Assembly (NCBI GenBank): GCA_007258455.2
Contig: VDFB02275546.1
Coordinates: forward strand, 1 to 64,000
DNA: 64,000 nt
Reading direction: 5' to 3'
From: Sequoia sempervirens
Lineage: Eukaryota; Streptophyta; Pinopsida; Cupressales; Cupressaceae
In this document: positions 11,108 through 23,100 of the stretch, piece by piece
Numbering within the stretch: position 1 is the stretch's first letter
How the letters are laid out: each line of letters opens with the position of its first letter
Program-made: the position numbers and the translations under genes
The notes under the pieces: model-generated
What the model was told of the DNA's origin: nothing
The model's input: the letters and a program-made list of their open reading frames with translations, nothing else
Database searches by the model: none

Positions 11108-12885
11108 GATTTTCTAAGGTGACAGAACTGAATTATAATTTCAATTGAAAAGAAAATTTGTAAGCTTACTTGTGAGTCTCCATCCGCATTGAATTCTTTT
11201 CCTTTTGTCCGGCCTCCCGTCCTTCTTGTTGCGAATTCTAGAAATATTTTTGTTCATTCTTCTTTCAATCAAAGAATATTTACATGATGTACATTCATGC
11301 AGCCATTAATGTCTACTTCTGAGCATGAATGCAAGCAAGTTTTTTGAATTTTGCAATGTCAGAATGAAAAGATTATATCGGTGAGTCTTCTTCAATTTTT
11401 GGCTGATCTATGTGTCCAACTTGTCGCCACCTTTGTTTTACATATTCAAATTTGATCGCTAAGACATAACTAAATGTCTTTTCAATGTGGAGTGTCCTTT
11501 TGACTTATCATTCTTGGTTGGGAAGATTGAATAATCCTCCTACCGATGCAAAATAACTGGCCTTCTTGTTTTTCAACTCATACTACTTCGGGGAGAAAGT
11601 TGTGAAGTTTCCCCGATTTCAAATCTTTCTGAATCACTAGAAGTCCTTTCGATCATCGCCCAGGGTTACCCCGATGGATGGTGATACCTTCTCATTACCA
11701 TTGACATGATGAGAACCATCGCTAAGAGAATGGAATGTCGCTCTGATGTCTTTTGGTCTCTCTGATATGCTCCATCTTCTGCCTCATTCATTTGGGATCA
11801 GTCAGAAAGACTCTTCCCAAAATTTCCTTTATCAGTGTAACCTATATGGTCGGTGAGATCTGAGTGATTCATCTTGAGTGTACAAGTCTCCCTGATAGTT
11901 GTTCTCTTGTCTCATCGGCGAAAGAAAATATATGTCTCGCTGATGATGTTTCTGTCAGTGTGAGTTAAGAGCTTGGCATGATTTGACAACTTTGCTCTGA
12001 CTACTTTTTTCTTGCCGATAAGCTTTCATTGGTGAGATGACAAGCATTGTCTTTCTGATTATGTAATCTCCATGGTCTCTGATTGGTATGACTTGGTTTA
12101 TCTTTTTTCGATATGTACAAAATGTTCAAACTGAAAAGCTATCACCTATTGATCAGAAAGTCCTTCCCTGATCTTACCAATATGAACCAATTGTTTTAAA
12201 ATTCTTGCTCAATGATGACTAGAGGAGTGCTTGGGTATCAAAGGCTAAATTAATGGGATTATTGATAAACATGGATTGTGAAATGGATCTTGTTAGACAA
12301 ATTTCAACAATTTGTGTTGTTTATGAAATTAAGATGTGGAAACTTTCTGGGGTACATGAGTGAAGGCCAATAAAAAAGATGATATTTTTACAGTCCCAAC
12401 ACATTCCACATCAATTCAACACAAATCCCCCATTGGGATGAGGTTTTCTTGTTTAATTAGATTTCATTTTATCAATTTGAATGTTATTTCATGTTTCATA
12501 GAATCTTAATTATCTTTGCAAGAATTTCATTGGAAATATGACTTAGGTTAATTGATTGATTTACTTGCTTAATTCAATTGTGTTTAACCTAGTTATGATT
12601 CATGTTCACAATGCATATGTGGTGCATCTATCCAGGGGAAGAAATTAATGTCATATCCTTTTTTCTCTTGGATTGATATGTGCTACCACTCAAGGGAAGT
12701 TGGTAGTAAGGGGGAGTTTGGAGTAAAAGAAGTATTGGTCAAAGGAGGAGTTTGTGCTACTATTTTAATTGAAGATCTTTGGTCCATCCCTAAAGCCAAA
12801 ATATGTGTTGTTTTGTGCAGATGTATGTGGCCCTTTGTCCTAGATGTCAAAGGGGGAGAGTGAGTAGGTGTGTGTTTCCATCAAT
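11108..12885. other. Non-coding region with recurring CpG-containing words
   Basis: Upstream of the minus-strand gene at 8112-11107. Between about 11370 and 12180 there are repeated words such as atcggtgag, cccgatt, cccgatgga, gtcggtgag, catcggcgaa and cattggtgag. From about 12200 the text becomes Copia-like 3' internal sequence with several aagggggag tracts (12707, 12849, 12889). No coding domain is evident. Confidence 0.4.
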
Positions 12886-12900
12886 GCCAAAGGGGGAGAT
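12886..12900 (+). promoter_or_regulatory. Polypurine tract of Copia-type element
   Basis: The sequence gccaaagggggagat directly precedes an LTR beginning tgttggtag. This is the classical PPT/3' LTR junction and fixes the plus orientation. A second similar tract lies about 40 bp upstream. Confidence 0.75.
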
Positions 12901-13971
12901 TGTTGGTAGTTTTTTTCATTGATGTCAACACTTGGTGAATTGGTTGTGGTTTTCATTGTTGTTAGTCTTTAAGAAGTAGGGCAGATTTTTGTCGTCTTTG
13001 ATGTCAAAAATTGGTGAGTTTGTTACATATGCTTGTGAGATTTTTGGTACCTAATTTTCATTGCACTTGAGGATATTTGTCTTGGTGAGATTGTTGAAAT
13101 GGTTGTCAACCCTTTGGAAGATTGTTGCATTGGTTGTAACTAACAACATTCTATTTGGGCTAACATTGATGTAGGATGGTGTTGTTGAAGTTCATGGCTG
13201 GATGTCATGCCTTGTTTGATGTTAATCAAAGAAGTATTAAGTATTGTTGTTGTCAGTAGAGCTGATTTCATAATGATATATTAAGATAAGCATTTAGATG
13301 AGGATTAGAAGTGTGAGTGTGGAATATTTGAAGAAGTGAAAAGGAGTGTGAGTGTGGAATGTATTGAAGAAGTGAAAAGGAGTGTGAGTGTGGAATGTAT
13401 TGAATATCTAGTAGAGTTGGTGCTAAAAGTGTGAAGAAGAAAGATCAAATGTGCCTTAATGCCTCAATCAATAGAGTGAATTGTTGACAAATATTGTAAA
13501 TTTTCTAAATCCTTTTTGTATCTCACTCTAAGATAGTGAATCTCATCAGGTCCTTATATATTTCCCTTGGAGTTGTATTTGCTTCATTTTTTCAAGTCTT
13601 TGTATCTTTTTCTAATGTAGTGTGCCTTAGTTTGCAAGTCCTTTTTGGCAATGAGCCTTTATATTGTGAGTTAACTCTCATAGTGGTTTTTCCCTCATTG
13701 GGTTTTCCATGTAAATATGGTGTTAACTTGTGGATGTGTATTTCTTGTCTCTTTTATCATTGCTACTGATCTAGTTAAGGATAACAATTATTATATCTTT
13801 CATTATTGAATATTGATGAGTTTGTTGAAGGTTTAAACTACTGCTAATTAGTTTAAATGTTTTTATTTGGTTAAGAATTTTGTATTGTGTTGAAGAGTTC
13901 AAGGTCCAGAGGGGTTCAAGTTTTTGTAGATATTGATTCACCCCCCCTCTTAGAATCCGATGTGTTCAACA
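12901..13971 (+). repeat. 3' LTR of Copia-type retrotransposon
   Basis: The LTR starts TGTTGG just after a PPT and ends TTCAACA at 13971, after attcaccccccctcttagaa, a typical plant Copia LTR end. Terminal bases TGTTG/CAACA form an inverted repeat. The length is 1071 bp. A 35-36-bp tandem repeat lies inside. The 5' LTR and pol domains are not found in the window, so this is the tail of a truncated element. It is related to the LTRs starting at 23911 and 28206 (shared ttcattgatgycaa near the start). Confidence 0.75.
13311..13410. repeat. 35-36-bp tandem repeat inside Copia LTR
   Basis: Three units starting gtgtgagtgtggaatrt at 13311, 13346 and 13382 carry the spacer ttgaagaagtgaaaagga. It lies upstream of the presumed R region of the LTR. 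Confidence 0.85.
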
Positions 13972-14436
13972 TAATATACAACATTTCATTAATAATAATG
14001 TTATCCATGTTGATGATGTATAGGGGTAATCATTGGGTTACTCCACCAAATCAAAATATATAAATATATACTAATCCTTTTCCACCAAATGCATAGTCTA
14101 ACAAAAGCACAAAATTTTAAAAACACCTCCATTTAGTAAGATCCCATTGTGTAACATGATATATGATGGATGATGTGTATATAGGGTGAGGAATAAGAGG
14201 TAATGACATGCCAATGGAAGGAAGAACCACCCTATAAGGTAATATTATTATAAAACGGGGGAATTATTTGAGGAACATAGGTCTAAGATAATATTATTAG
14301 CTACAAAAGTATGAGTAGATGTGGAATGATGTGAGGTAAGTCAAATATTGAGAGAAAGGTGATGGTGAAACTAGAGGTATGGATGGAAGAGGGAGGAAGA
14401 TGGGTGGTGGATACCATGAAGTTCTATTTGTAGGAT
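13972..14436. other. No recognisable gene; AT-rich sequence
   Basis: AT-rich text with ggatgatg-like words follows the Copia LTR. No domain is visible. Confidence 0.4.
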
Positions 14437-14517
14437 GAGAGGAGGAAGAGTTGAAAGAGGATGATGGATGGGTGAGAGGAGGAAGAATTAAAACATGATG
14501 ATGGATGAGTGAGAGGA
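14437..14517. repeat. 37-bp tandem repeat, about 2.2 copies
   Basis: gagaggaggaagarttraaa-type units start at 14437, 14474 and 14511 (last partial), each followed by gatgatggatg. It lies in the target region left of the LINE. Confidence 0.75.
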
Positions 14518-14750
14518 CACATCATTGGAAGAACTCGTGATAGTTACTCACTCCAAAAGGAGCGCACACTAATGCACTATATAAATTAATAACCAATTCT
14601 TGAGGATATTCAACATGAAGGATATTAATAAGAAATATCCCATAAGGAAAATATTATGAATGAAAAATTATTATACTAACAAATCACATATGAACCTAAA
14701 ATGAATCTAATGGATAAATGAAATGATTATTATGAAAGTATTCTTAGACT

Positions 14751-14768
14751 AACAAATCACATATGAAC
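14751..14768. repeat. Left target-site repeat of LINE (18 bp)
   Basis: aacaaatcacatatgaac recurs at 22767-22784 with one mismatch, immediately after the LINE's 3' tail. A further copy at 14680-14697 shows that the target already carried this word, so the TSD reading is strong but not unique. Confidence 0.75.
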
Positions 14769-16580
14769 AAGAGCTGAAGTTGGAGAAAATTCAAGATTCC
14801 TAGATATATTGCTGAGAAGTTGGAGAAAATTCAAAGGAATTTCCTCTGGTCTGGTATTGAGGAAAAGAAGAAATTTGTTCTGGTTAAATGGGAAAAAGTC
14901 TGTCAACCTAAACATTGTGGTGGGCTTGGAATTAGGACTATCTCTAATACCAATAAATCTTTAATGGGCAAAGTGTGTTGGGATCAACTGAGGAATAGAA
15001 AGGATTGGTGCAAGATAATGAATGCTAAATATCTTAAAAAAAAACCTTTGATTAATTGCCTTTCAGAGGTTCACCCTTCAGGTTCCCTCGCTTAGAAGAG
15101 TATTTGCAGTCTGCAAGGTCTGCTAAGGAATGGGATAAAATGGAAGATTGGTAATGGTAATAAAATTAGATTCTGGGAGGACCCTTGGCTACTTGAATCC
15201 CCTTTGGAAAACTCTGAATTTAGAAATCTTATGAGATTGGCTCAAAGATTCTTTGGTGTTTATATTAGTGATTACCTCCTTGTCCCTCATGGTGCTAGGA
15301 AATGGAATGATTTGGCCCTATGCTTCCCTTTATCCCTTGACTTGAGCCTCCTCTCCAAGACTCTCCAGGAGTTGCTCTCCCTTACTAGACTTCCTTCAAC
15401 CAACATGGGGGATGAGTTCTTTTGGACTCACGATAAGTTGGGAGATATTTCAGTTAAATCAGCTTACAATCTGCTGACAGACTAGGGTGTTGTCCTTGAT
15501 CTCTAGAAGAGGGTTTGGAATTGAAACATGATCCTAAAAGTTAACTTCTTTTGGTGGACTGCCTGCCATAATAGGATCTTAACTCAGGACAATTTAAAGA
15601 AAAGGGGATTTCAGATTCCCAACAAATGTTTTTTATGCAAGTCCAATAAAGAGTTAGTGGACCACTTATTGTTACATTGCTCATTTGCTATTGGTGTTTG
15701 GGAGCTGGCTATAGAACATTTGGGAATTCAATGGACTATGTGTTAGGATATTAGATCCTTTATTCTGAGTTGGACTGGACCCTACATGCACCCTTTGCCT
15801 TGTGAAATTTGGAACTAGGTTCCCCCCATTATCTGTTGGTGCTTATGGAAAGAGACAAACAATAGGATCTTAAGGAACATTGAGATGAGTCTGAAGGAGG
15901 TTTTTGGTATTGGTTCTCAGCTCATTGCGGAAAACATTTCGCTCTTCAATGGGAGAACCTTAGATAAAGGTCCGACTGAGAGGGAAATTGTTATGGCCAA
16001 AGCTTGGCATCAAAACCTAGATGCAAGCCCTTATGAAAAATCTAGATCCATGGCTAGAAGAGACACAAAATGGAAGCCTCCAGATAGTGGTTGGTATAAA
16101 ATTAATTTTGATGGGGTTTCCAAAGGAAACCCAGGTAGAGCTAGCATAGGTGGTATTATCAGAGATTGCAAAGGAAATTTTGTGGTTGGTTACTCTGGAG
16201 GGATTGGTATCCATTCCTCTATGATTGCAGAAACTAGAGTGTTGCTTAAGGGCTTACAGTTGGTTGTTTCTATGGGGATTGAAAACCTTCATATCGAAGG
16301 TGATTCTAAATCTATTATTGATGCTATTAAATTTGGCAGATTACTGGGGTGGAGTACCAAAGACATTCTATTAGACATAAGGATCTTCATGTCTAAGTTG
16401 AATTTAAAGATTGCTACCCACATTTATCGGGAGGGAAATCAAGTGGCTGATGCCTCAACCAAATTTGGCACACATTGGAAATTATATAAATGCTGGTGTG
16501 TTTTGGGGAACCTTCCTCTAGACATCCAAGATCTAATCTTGAAGGAGCAAAGCCCTTATTTGATCCATGATGATAACTAA
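14769..16580 (+). pseudogene. LINE ORF2 C-terminal part: RT tail, zf-RVT, RNase H
   Basis: One register runs the whole way with a few stops (for example near 15094 and 15483). It starts in the RT thumb (KIQRNFLWSGIEEKKK), passes WKIGNGNKIRFWEDPWL, then zf-RVT at 15530-15740 (FFWWTACHNRILTQDNL, CFLCKS and HLLLHC), then RNase H at 16060-16480. The RNase H acidic residues are all present: Asp in NFDGVSKGNPG, Glu in IAETRVLLKGL, Asp in IEGDSKSI and Asp in NQVADA. The last open stretch from 15885 is 231 codons. Endonuclease and RT catalytic parts are lost by 5' truncation. RNase H in the LINE is a known trait of some plant L1-type elements. Confidence 0.85.
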
Positions 16581-18677
16581 TCAAGCACTTTTTTGGGTTT
16601 CATGGGGGGTCCACATGCTTATCTTATGGGCTCTATGGATGGGAGTGTATGCTGAGGTGGCCTACAAGTGGCATAATTTGAATGTGGAGGTGAAGACTAT
16701 TTTTAAAAGGGACATCATGAGGAATTATGGTGGGTACTTGGTGATTAAGGCCAAGTTGGGTTGTACCTCACGTAATTTCCTTTTTGGGATTGTGCTAAGC
16801 CATCGTATTTTCAAAATTTCTAATTTTAATATTGATGTGACTAATAATTATGAGATCAAGATCCTTATGGGTTCTATCCGTTCTGCTATTTTGTCTCTGC
16901 TTCTAAAAGTTGGCTCCTTAGGTGTTTCTAAAATTTTCCCCATGGCCATCTTGCCTTGGTTTCTGCACAAAAACAATGTGGAAGGAAAACCTTCCATTCC
17001 TATCATGTCTTGCTTACCTAGCCACAAGTGCTTGGAGATCCTCATTTATGAATTCACAAAGATTGCTTCTAGGGAATTATTTCCTCAAATGTGCAACCTG
17101 TACATTGCATTGATTACCTAGGGCTACTTCATTTGGCTTAAAATCCTAAAAGTGTAGGTGAAATTTCACCTTACCATTTTCTCCAACCTTTTTCTTTCTC
17201 TAGTTTTCTGGTTATTCCATGTGTAGAGTGACATTATGGGTGGTGATAGGGTGCGAGTGGAGCCCAACAACTGTGGAAAATTTTGCAAAGATCCTTTAGT
17301 GTGGCACATATGTGTCGAGGGTGGTCTAGCGCCCCTGATGGAGAGTCTAGTGGGCCATGACCCTAATTTGTCCACACAGTTCGTTAACTCTTGGAAAGAT
17401 CATTGTGTGACTCTGGGCGGTATCTCCTTTGAAGTGAATGAGGATGTGATTGCATAGGTGATGAGGTTCTGTGTTCTGGTATGAAGCATCTGAAGTATAC
17501 AAAAGCCCAGGACAATGAAAGTATGAACACGTTCTTTGTGGGGAACGAAAAATTTGGTTCGTAACCTATCAAGGTTTGAGAGAGAGGCTCTTTTGTAGCC
17601 TTGAAACCAAGTATTCCTCGCCCTTATGAAGTATGTGACTCTAGAAGGTAGATACCAAACCTACTACTTCTACCATTTCCCTCTTTTAAATCACCTCAAG
17701 AATAAGATTCCGTTAAGCTTTCCTTTCTTCCTTCTGATGGATTTAGAGAGTTCTGTTGAAAAATGCATTGAGGTTGCTGGCCTAAATCTTGATGATACTC
17801 CTCCCCTATCGCTTCACCAAGGCCTCATTTTGAGGCTCTACCACTTCTATCTTGCATTATGCCTGCCCAAACCCATTTTTGTCATCCATATTGAGGAAAT
17901 TGAGCCTCCCACTGTGACCAACATTTCCTCGAACGAGTCCAAAGGTCCCATTAGAAAATCACATCTGGTCTCTGCACCTAAACCCACTATCAAAATGCTT
18001 AAGGGAAATGCGGGAGTTTCCTAGACAAGTGTTGCGGCTAGTCTCTATGAGCTCAAGTCAACCCCTGCCAAGACTGTTTGCAAACCCACCTCAAAGAAGA
18101 AAGGTAAGGAGGAAGTGATGGGTTTGATGGAGCCTCCAACCAGGGACAACAGAGGTAAAAATTTGGTGGGCAAGGATTCTAAGGGGGATACAGTGGTCAT
18201 GGCTACAGTGGTGTCTAGTGGCGATACCATCATCAGGAGATCTAGTAGATTTTCCAAGAATAACAAGAAAGTGCAGGTGAATGACTTGGATTCAAACGAG
18301 GAGTGGTCTAACAACAAAGAGAGCAAGTACGAGGAGTCTGGCATGAGGAGGAGTATGTTAGAGGGCCCCATTCTATTCCTGATACTAGCAAAGTGCAGAA
18401 GGAGAACTCGACTTTCCAGTCCTCAGATCCGTTGGACATGGAGTATGCTAATACTGTGAAGACTGTGGATTATGGGGAGAAGCTCTGTGTGCTATGGGAA
18501 AGGATGGAGAAGTTGGACAAAAAAATTTGTGGCTTGACCCGTTTCAATGTCAAGCTAGTCCACTGTGTTACTAGCACCCTATCAATAATTATGAAGGATG
18601 AAATGGACAAGAAGAATGCTGATGATGGACATGAATGGGTTGGGGATGATGTTGTTAATCTCCTATCGAAGAACTAG
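16567..18677 (+). pseudogene. Second coding block downstream of LINE RNase H (transposon-protein domain)
   Basis: An open frame starts at 16567, overlapping the ORF2 stop by 14 bp, and stops at 17121 (184 codons, unrecognised). In the same register a second part starts at ATG 17236 (DRVRVEPNNCGKFCKDPLVW, CVTLGGISFEVNEDVIA). After breaks near 17455-17630 it continues with MKYVTLEGRYQTYY and HFPLLNHLKN, then LHQGLILRLY, a Lys/Ser-rich linker, and a C-terminal part in a shifted frame (18393-18677) with VLWERMEKLDKKI. The middle matches the Athila-like extra ORF at 56225 (VKYITCEG, HFKLLNH, LIKLL). Whether translation starts at 16567 or 17236 is unclear. The product is unknown; it lacks RT or nuclease motifs. 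Confidence 0.65.
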
Positions 18678-21600
18678 GAAAATACCAGTTAGTCTGTTCT
18701 TAGTGTTACCAATTTTTTCACCTCAACCAATTGGTGGAGCTGGCTGAATGTTATTACATCATGAGGTGAAATTGCAGTTTAAGTTCAAATGTTGTTTCAC
18801 ATTTTTATCATTATTCATTGAGTGATAGTTATGCATTTTAAAAAGGAGAATATAGTTTCAGAATGCCATTCAGATGTTGCCAGGATTAAAAGAAATACAG
18901 AATTGAGCAATGAGCAAAATAGCATTTTAAATGCTTTCATTTATTTCATAAAAGGACTCATATTTTACAAGGCTTCATTTGATTTCAACAATCAGAATGA
19001 TATTACAACATTGCATGTAAATGCATTTTCTTTTCAAATGAAAAGCAAGAATTGAAATCAAAGATCCACACAAGTCGCGGATGTGACTGTTATAATACAT
19101 TGCTACTAGCACATTGCACTACTGAAGATGCAAAAAATAAAACATATAAGTGACGACATAATCATCATTGCCTGATTATCGACGTTTGATGCTGAATGGT
19201 CCACCGGTGTCTTCTTGTGCTCCGTCGACCTGAAAGAGGAAAAGAGGGGTGTCAGTGGCTCTGATTATGATGTAACTTATAGGAGGCACCCACATTAGTA
19301 CAACCTACTATTAGTCATGCATTGAAACAATCAATTAAATGCAGTGAAGAAGGAAAGAGCTAAAGGAGAAATAACAACATCATGATCACCATGTTCTGTT
19401 TCTATGCTAACATTGTTTGTTTCCTTGTGCAGGTATAGGTAAAATCACAAAGCTAAACATTATTCGAAGACCAAGCATGTGGAGAAAAACGGCTCCCACA
19501 AGGGTAGAGCTTGATGTCGCCTATCCATTAATGGGCTGATTTTAAAAATACATCATCATGTTCATCAAGTGAAATGAAACAACTAAAGGAGTAAAAACAA
19601 AGTTATCCATCGAGCTAACTAAACCAACTGCATTCATAATGATCAGGTTTGTTTTCCAAGGCTACCGATTTATGGGTCAATAAACTAAGTGCAAAGAAAC
19701 ACACAGATTCTTGTTATTCTCACCATGAGTTTTCATTATTTGAAGGCATATAAAAGCAAACAGCAAGTACCCATCGCTAGGGGTTTTGAATGAATGTCAA
19801 CTTTTCTTGTTTTCAGTTGAGTATTTGGTCAGATTTATTCAAATTCTGAGCAGTCGTGGCCATGTGGTGGTTTTTATAGTGATGCAATGGAGTTACATTC
19901 TTTTCGTGAAGTGCAGAGTGCCAAGGAAATGAAAAATGAATATGCAAATATTCGAGTCATTCTTTTGTTTCAAAAGTTCAGAATAGACCACTAGTTCATT
20001 TGGGTCGAGCCCATATGAATAGATCATATAAATAGAAGTTGCAGTTTGAATCTCAAAGTACCCACGATTGGGGTTTCTAATAAACACCCAGGTTTTCATA
20101 ATTTTCAATCATCTATAATACCCATTTTGGGGTTTGCATTCAAAGTGCAAAAAATGCAATAATGGGGATAACCCATATGGGTTTTACATAAAAGCAGTAG
20201 AATTAAAAAATGCAAATTTTTGTGCTAAATCGAGCTTCTGAGGGAAAGAAAAATACAGTTTTCTTTAGTGATTTCAAGCACCCACATTCGGTTTTGTTTT
20301 AAGAATACAAAAAATTCAATTACAGTGATAGCCCACGAAAAGAGACAGCAAGGAGATACATAAATGCAAGTTTCCTGAGGTGGGTCAAGCATCAAAATGA
20401 GGAAAACACAGTTTTATTCTATTTTTCATAATATCCATATGCAGAAATGCTTTCAGTTAGACATAATGATCAATTTTCTGTTATGGGTCGAACCCAAAAC
20501 CCACAAAGTAAATACTTTCTACAATACACATATGGTGCGGCCTGAACATGGCCAAAATTCATGACAAAGAGGAGATTCTTTAAGCCTCTGGAGAATAAAT
20601 GTTTAGCAAGGAAAGTTACCAGTCCAGATCTATGGAAAAGCACCCTAGCCGCGGCCAAGAGTTCCAGAAAGCTTCCAAATGCCAAGGGTCCGAGCTCTTA
20701 AGTGATGGTCGAGCGAGCTCACACAACAGTAAGTGGGAATACATAGAAAATGCAAACAAATGCATTAGAGGTTGTGTATAGCCGTGACCTCAAGGCCAGA
20801 AGAGAAAAATATGATGCCATAGAAACTATGAAGCTATGAGTGAGTAGCTTACCCTTGCACAGTAGAAGAAAAGTAATAACACAAGGTGAGCTCTCATGGA
20901 GTAGACTGACAGAAGTCGAGCTCGAGCTCATATTGACCAAGGTAAAGCAAAGCAAAGTAAGTCAGAAAAGAATCATGACAGGCTGAGGCCCTAGGTCTTC
21001 TAATATTCTAGAATGAAGAAAAGAAGCTTCAATTCAAAGTAAAACAAGCTTACCCACTGAAGCTCAACCACTGAAGAGCATGGAGTAGATTACTAAGGCA
21101 CACGAGCTCAAATTCAACCTAATCATGGCGGCATTATTCTTCCAGTTAGAGCTTCTTTCCTTCAAACTCACTGGTGCAAATGAAATCATGATTAGGGTTT
21201 GGCATTCTTTTCTCATGCCCTAATTCGAGCTATACCATAAGCATCCAGAATGTTCGGTCAAAGCACGTGGTGAATGTCAAATGGAGGTCAAAAATTTTAA
21301 TCTTTGCATTATAACTTATCAAAGTCTGAATGTTGACATTTGAAGAGGGGTCGAATTTCCTAAATTGGCCGATATGTTAAGTCTTTTAAGACTTATTTCA
21401 TGTGCTTAGGTTAGGTTAGGTCTTAAGACTTATTCTTTCCTTAGTGATTTATGAATTTTTGGATATAGATTATCATTAATGGTGTAGAGGTGAATACTAT
21501 ATGACCTAGGTTATTTGTTTAGGGTCATTTACCTTGTTAGGGTTTATTTTTGATTGATTTTAGAGAAATCAATGAGAATCTTGATGAGAGGAAGATAATT

Positions 21601-22609
21601 ATGTGTTTTATTTTTATGATTTTGTGAGAAAATCAGAATATTGTAATGGAGCAATAAGGAGCCTTTCTTTTTTTGCAAAAGATTCTAAATCTTTAATTCA
21701 AAAAATAAAGCAAATTGTGCAAATCTGCAATCTTGTAAAGCAAAATCATAAAACAATCTTTTATAAATTGTTTGTGATTTCTTGCTATTTTTAGCAGATT
21801 TTTATTGAATTTTCTTCTTGGTCGGATTGGAGACCTATCTTGGAGAGATAAGGTGTTTTTTAGCTTTTAAAGCAAAACTAGCCTATTTTTAGAGGCTTGA
21901 CAGTGTGGTTCTAAAAGCAGTGTGCTTTTTTCTACTTTTAGGCAGTTTTTGAGATAGTTTGAAGCCTTTTTTCCTTGAGCTTTTTCGGATTAGGGTTTCT
22001 TGAGAGCTATGTTTTGATAGACTTAGTCTTTTCAGCTCTCCTCTCTAGTAGTTCAGATCAGAGTTTCTTGCTCATACATTTTTTGAGCTTGTAAACCTTT
22101 TGGTACTCAGTTTCAGATTCAGGCAAAGACTCTTCCAGTTTTAATAGAACAACAGATTTCTCCTTCTTATTTTTTGTCTCATATTTTGTAATGGCAATCT
22201 GATGTATTTGTGTTTTCAAATTAGAATCCTTTTATGTCTTGCTATTATAGGTTGTGTTTCAGAATTACATGTTTCAGGTTGCATGTTGTATTTGTTTTCT
22301 AGATCTTCATGCAAATCATTGATGGGATATGTGCCAATAAGATTGTGAGAATTACTGTAATAGAGAAGCTGTTATGAGTGGTTAAGTCTAAATTTTCATA
22401 AGTTTGGTGAATCATCTGTTAGTCATAGGCTTTATTTTCAAGTTATCTTTTATCCCTTTCCTCAGAGGTTGTTTTAGAATAGAATTCATCATTTAGAGAA
22501 CCAGCTCACTCTGGAGATTCCTCTTTCGCTTAGATCACCCACATCTAAAGGAGGTTTCCATGTTTCAGAGGGTTGCTAGATATTGCATTCAGTAGGGTGC
22601 AAATCTATT
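18678..22609. other. Non-coding interior of the LINE interval
   Basis: No mobile-element domain is visible. A repeated word of the type taccca(N5-7)tggggttt recurs at about 19770-20340. A possible terminal exon on the minus strand lies at 19176-19230. Several gtaagc splice-donor-like words appear on the minus strand (about 20850 and 21050). From 21540 to 22500 the text is T-rich and UTR-like. It may be 3' UTR, a nested insertion, or a captured gene fragment. Confidence 0.4.
19176..19230 (-). pseudogene. Possible terminal exon of a host-type gene
   Basis: On the minus strand ttcctctttcag, a good splice acceptor, is followed by 17 codons ending GGPFSIKRR and a TAA at 19176. The segment is richer in CpG than its surroundings. 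No matching upstream exons were established, though donor-like sites occur at about 20850 and 21050. I do not recognise the protein tail. It could be a captured gene fragment or chance. Confidence 0.3.
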
Positions 22610-22766
22610 GACAACTGTAGTCCATTTTTTGTCTGTCTGTTGTTGGTCTGATGTGTTAGTTTTTTGGCTTAGGCTTTTGATGTTTTTTGGTCCTGAACTT
22701 TATTGGCCCTTATGGCTCTCTGTGTAATTGGTACAACACCTTGTAAATGTTGCTTACCGTATCAAA
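22610..22766 (+). repeat. LINE 3' tail
   Basis: T/G-rich text with gttttttggtcctgaacttt, ttggcccttatggctctctg and ttgcttaccgtatcaaaa is the usual end of plant LINEs. The target-site repeat starts directly after it. Confidence 0.7.
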
Positions 22767-22784
22767 AACAAATCACATACGAAC
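22767..22784. repeat. Right target-site repeat of LINE (18 bp)
   Basis: aacaaatcacatacgaac matches 14751-14768 except at one position. It directly follows the LINE tail. Confidence 0.75.
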
Positions 22785-23100
22785 ATGGAACATGTTAATC
22801 ATGATATTCAACTTATGTGAATTAGATCACCATTAGGATTTAATGATATGGAAAAATATTATAATTCTTAAACACAAAAAGAGTTGTATATCATGTCTTA
22901 TCACTCATTTTATATAATCTATTATTATATGTAAGTGTGATTATTCCTTTCTGTTCTCATTTGTATAGTATTATAATTTTTATTTTACATCGTGTAGGAA
23001 GATTAGTACAATAATAAAAAATTTAAGGTTGATCAGATACAAATATTAGATGCAAACATGGCCTCTGGTAGCATAGTCGGTTGGGCCCTAGGGCACATGG
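22785..23100. other. No recognisable feature
   Basis: AT-rich flank of the LINE with no domain. One tRNA A-box-like word lies at 23069-23080 without a B box. Confidence 0.4.

Larger units (their letters stand above)
14769..22766 (+). mobile_element. 5'-truncated plant LINE, 8.0 kb between target-site repeats
   Basis: The element begins within the RT C-terminal region and ends at a 3' tail resembling plant LINE ends (ttggcccttatggctctctg then a final atcaaaa). It contains the end of ORF2 with zf-RVT and RNase H, a second downstream coding block (16567-18677), and about 4 kb of non-coding or foreign sequence before the tail. The 18-bp flanking repeats support one insertion event. The 18.7-22.5 kb stretch is longer than a normal LINE 3' UTR and may include a later insertion with no edges that I could find. 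Confidence 0.7.

Noticed and set aside
21407..21424. Telomere-like ggttaggttagg
   Set aside because: Only two to three TTAGG units, while plant telomeres are normally TTTAGGG. Too short to mean anything.
23069..23080. tRNA A-box-like tagcatagtcgg, possible SINE or tRNA
   Set aside because: No B box at the right distance and no cloverleaf could be drawn.
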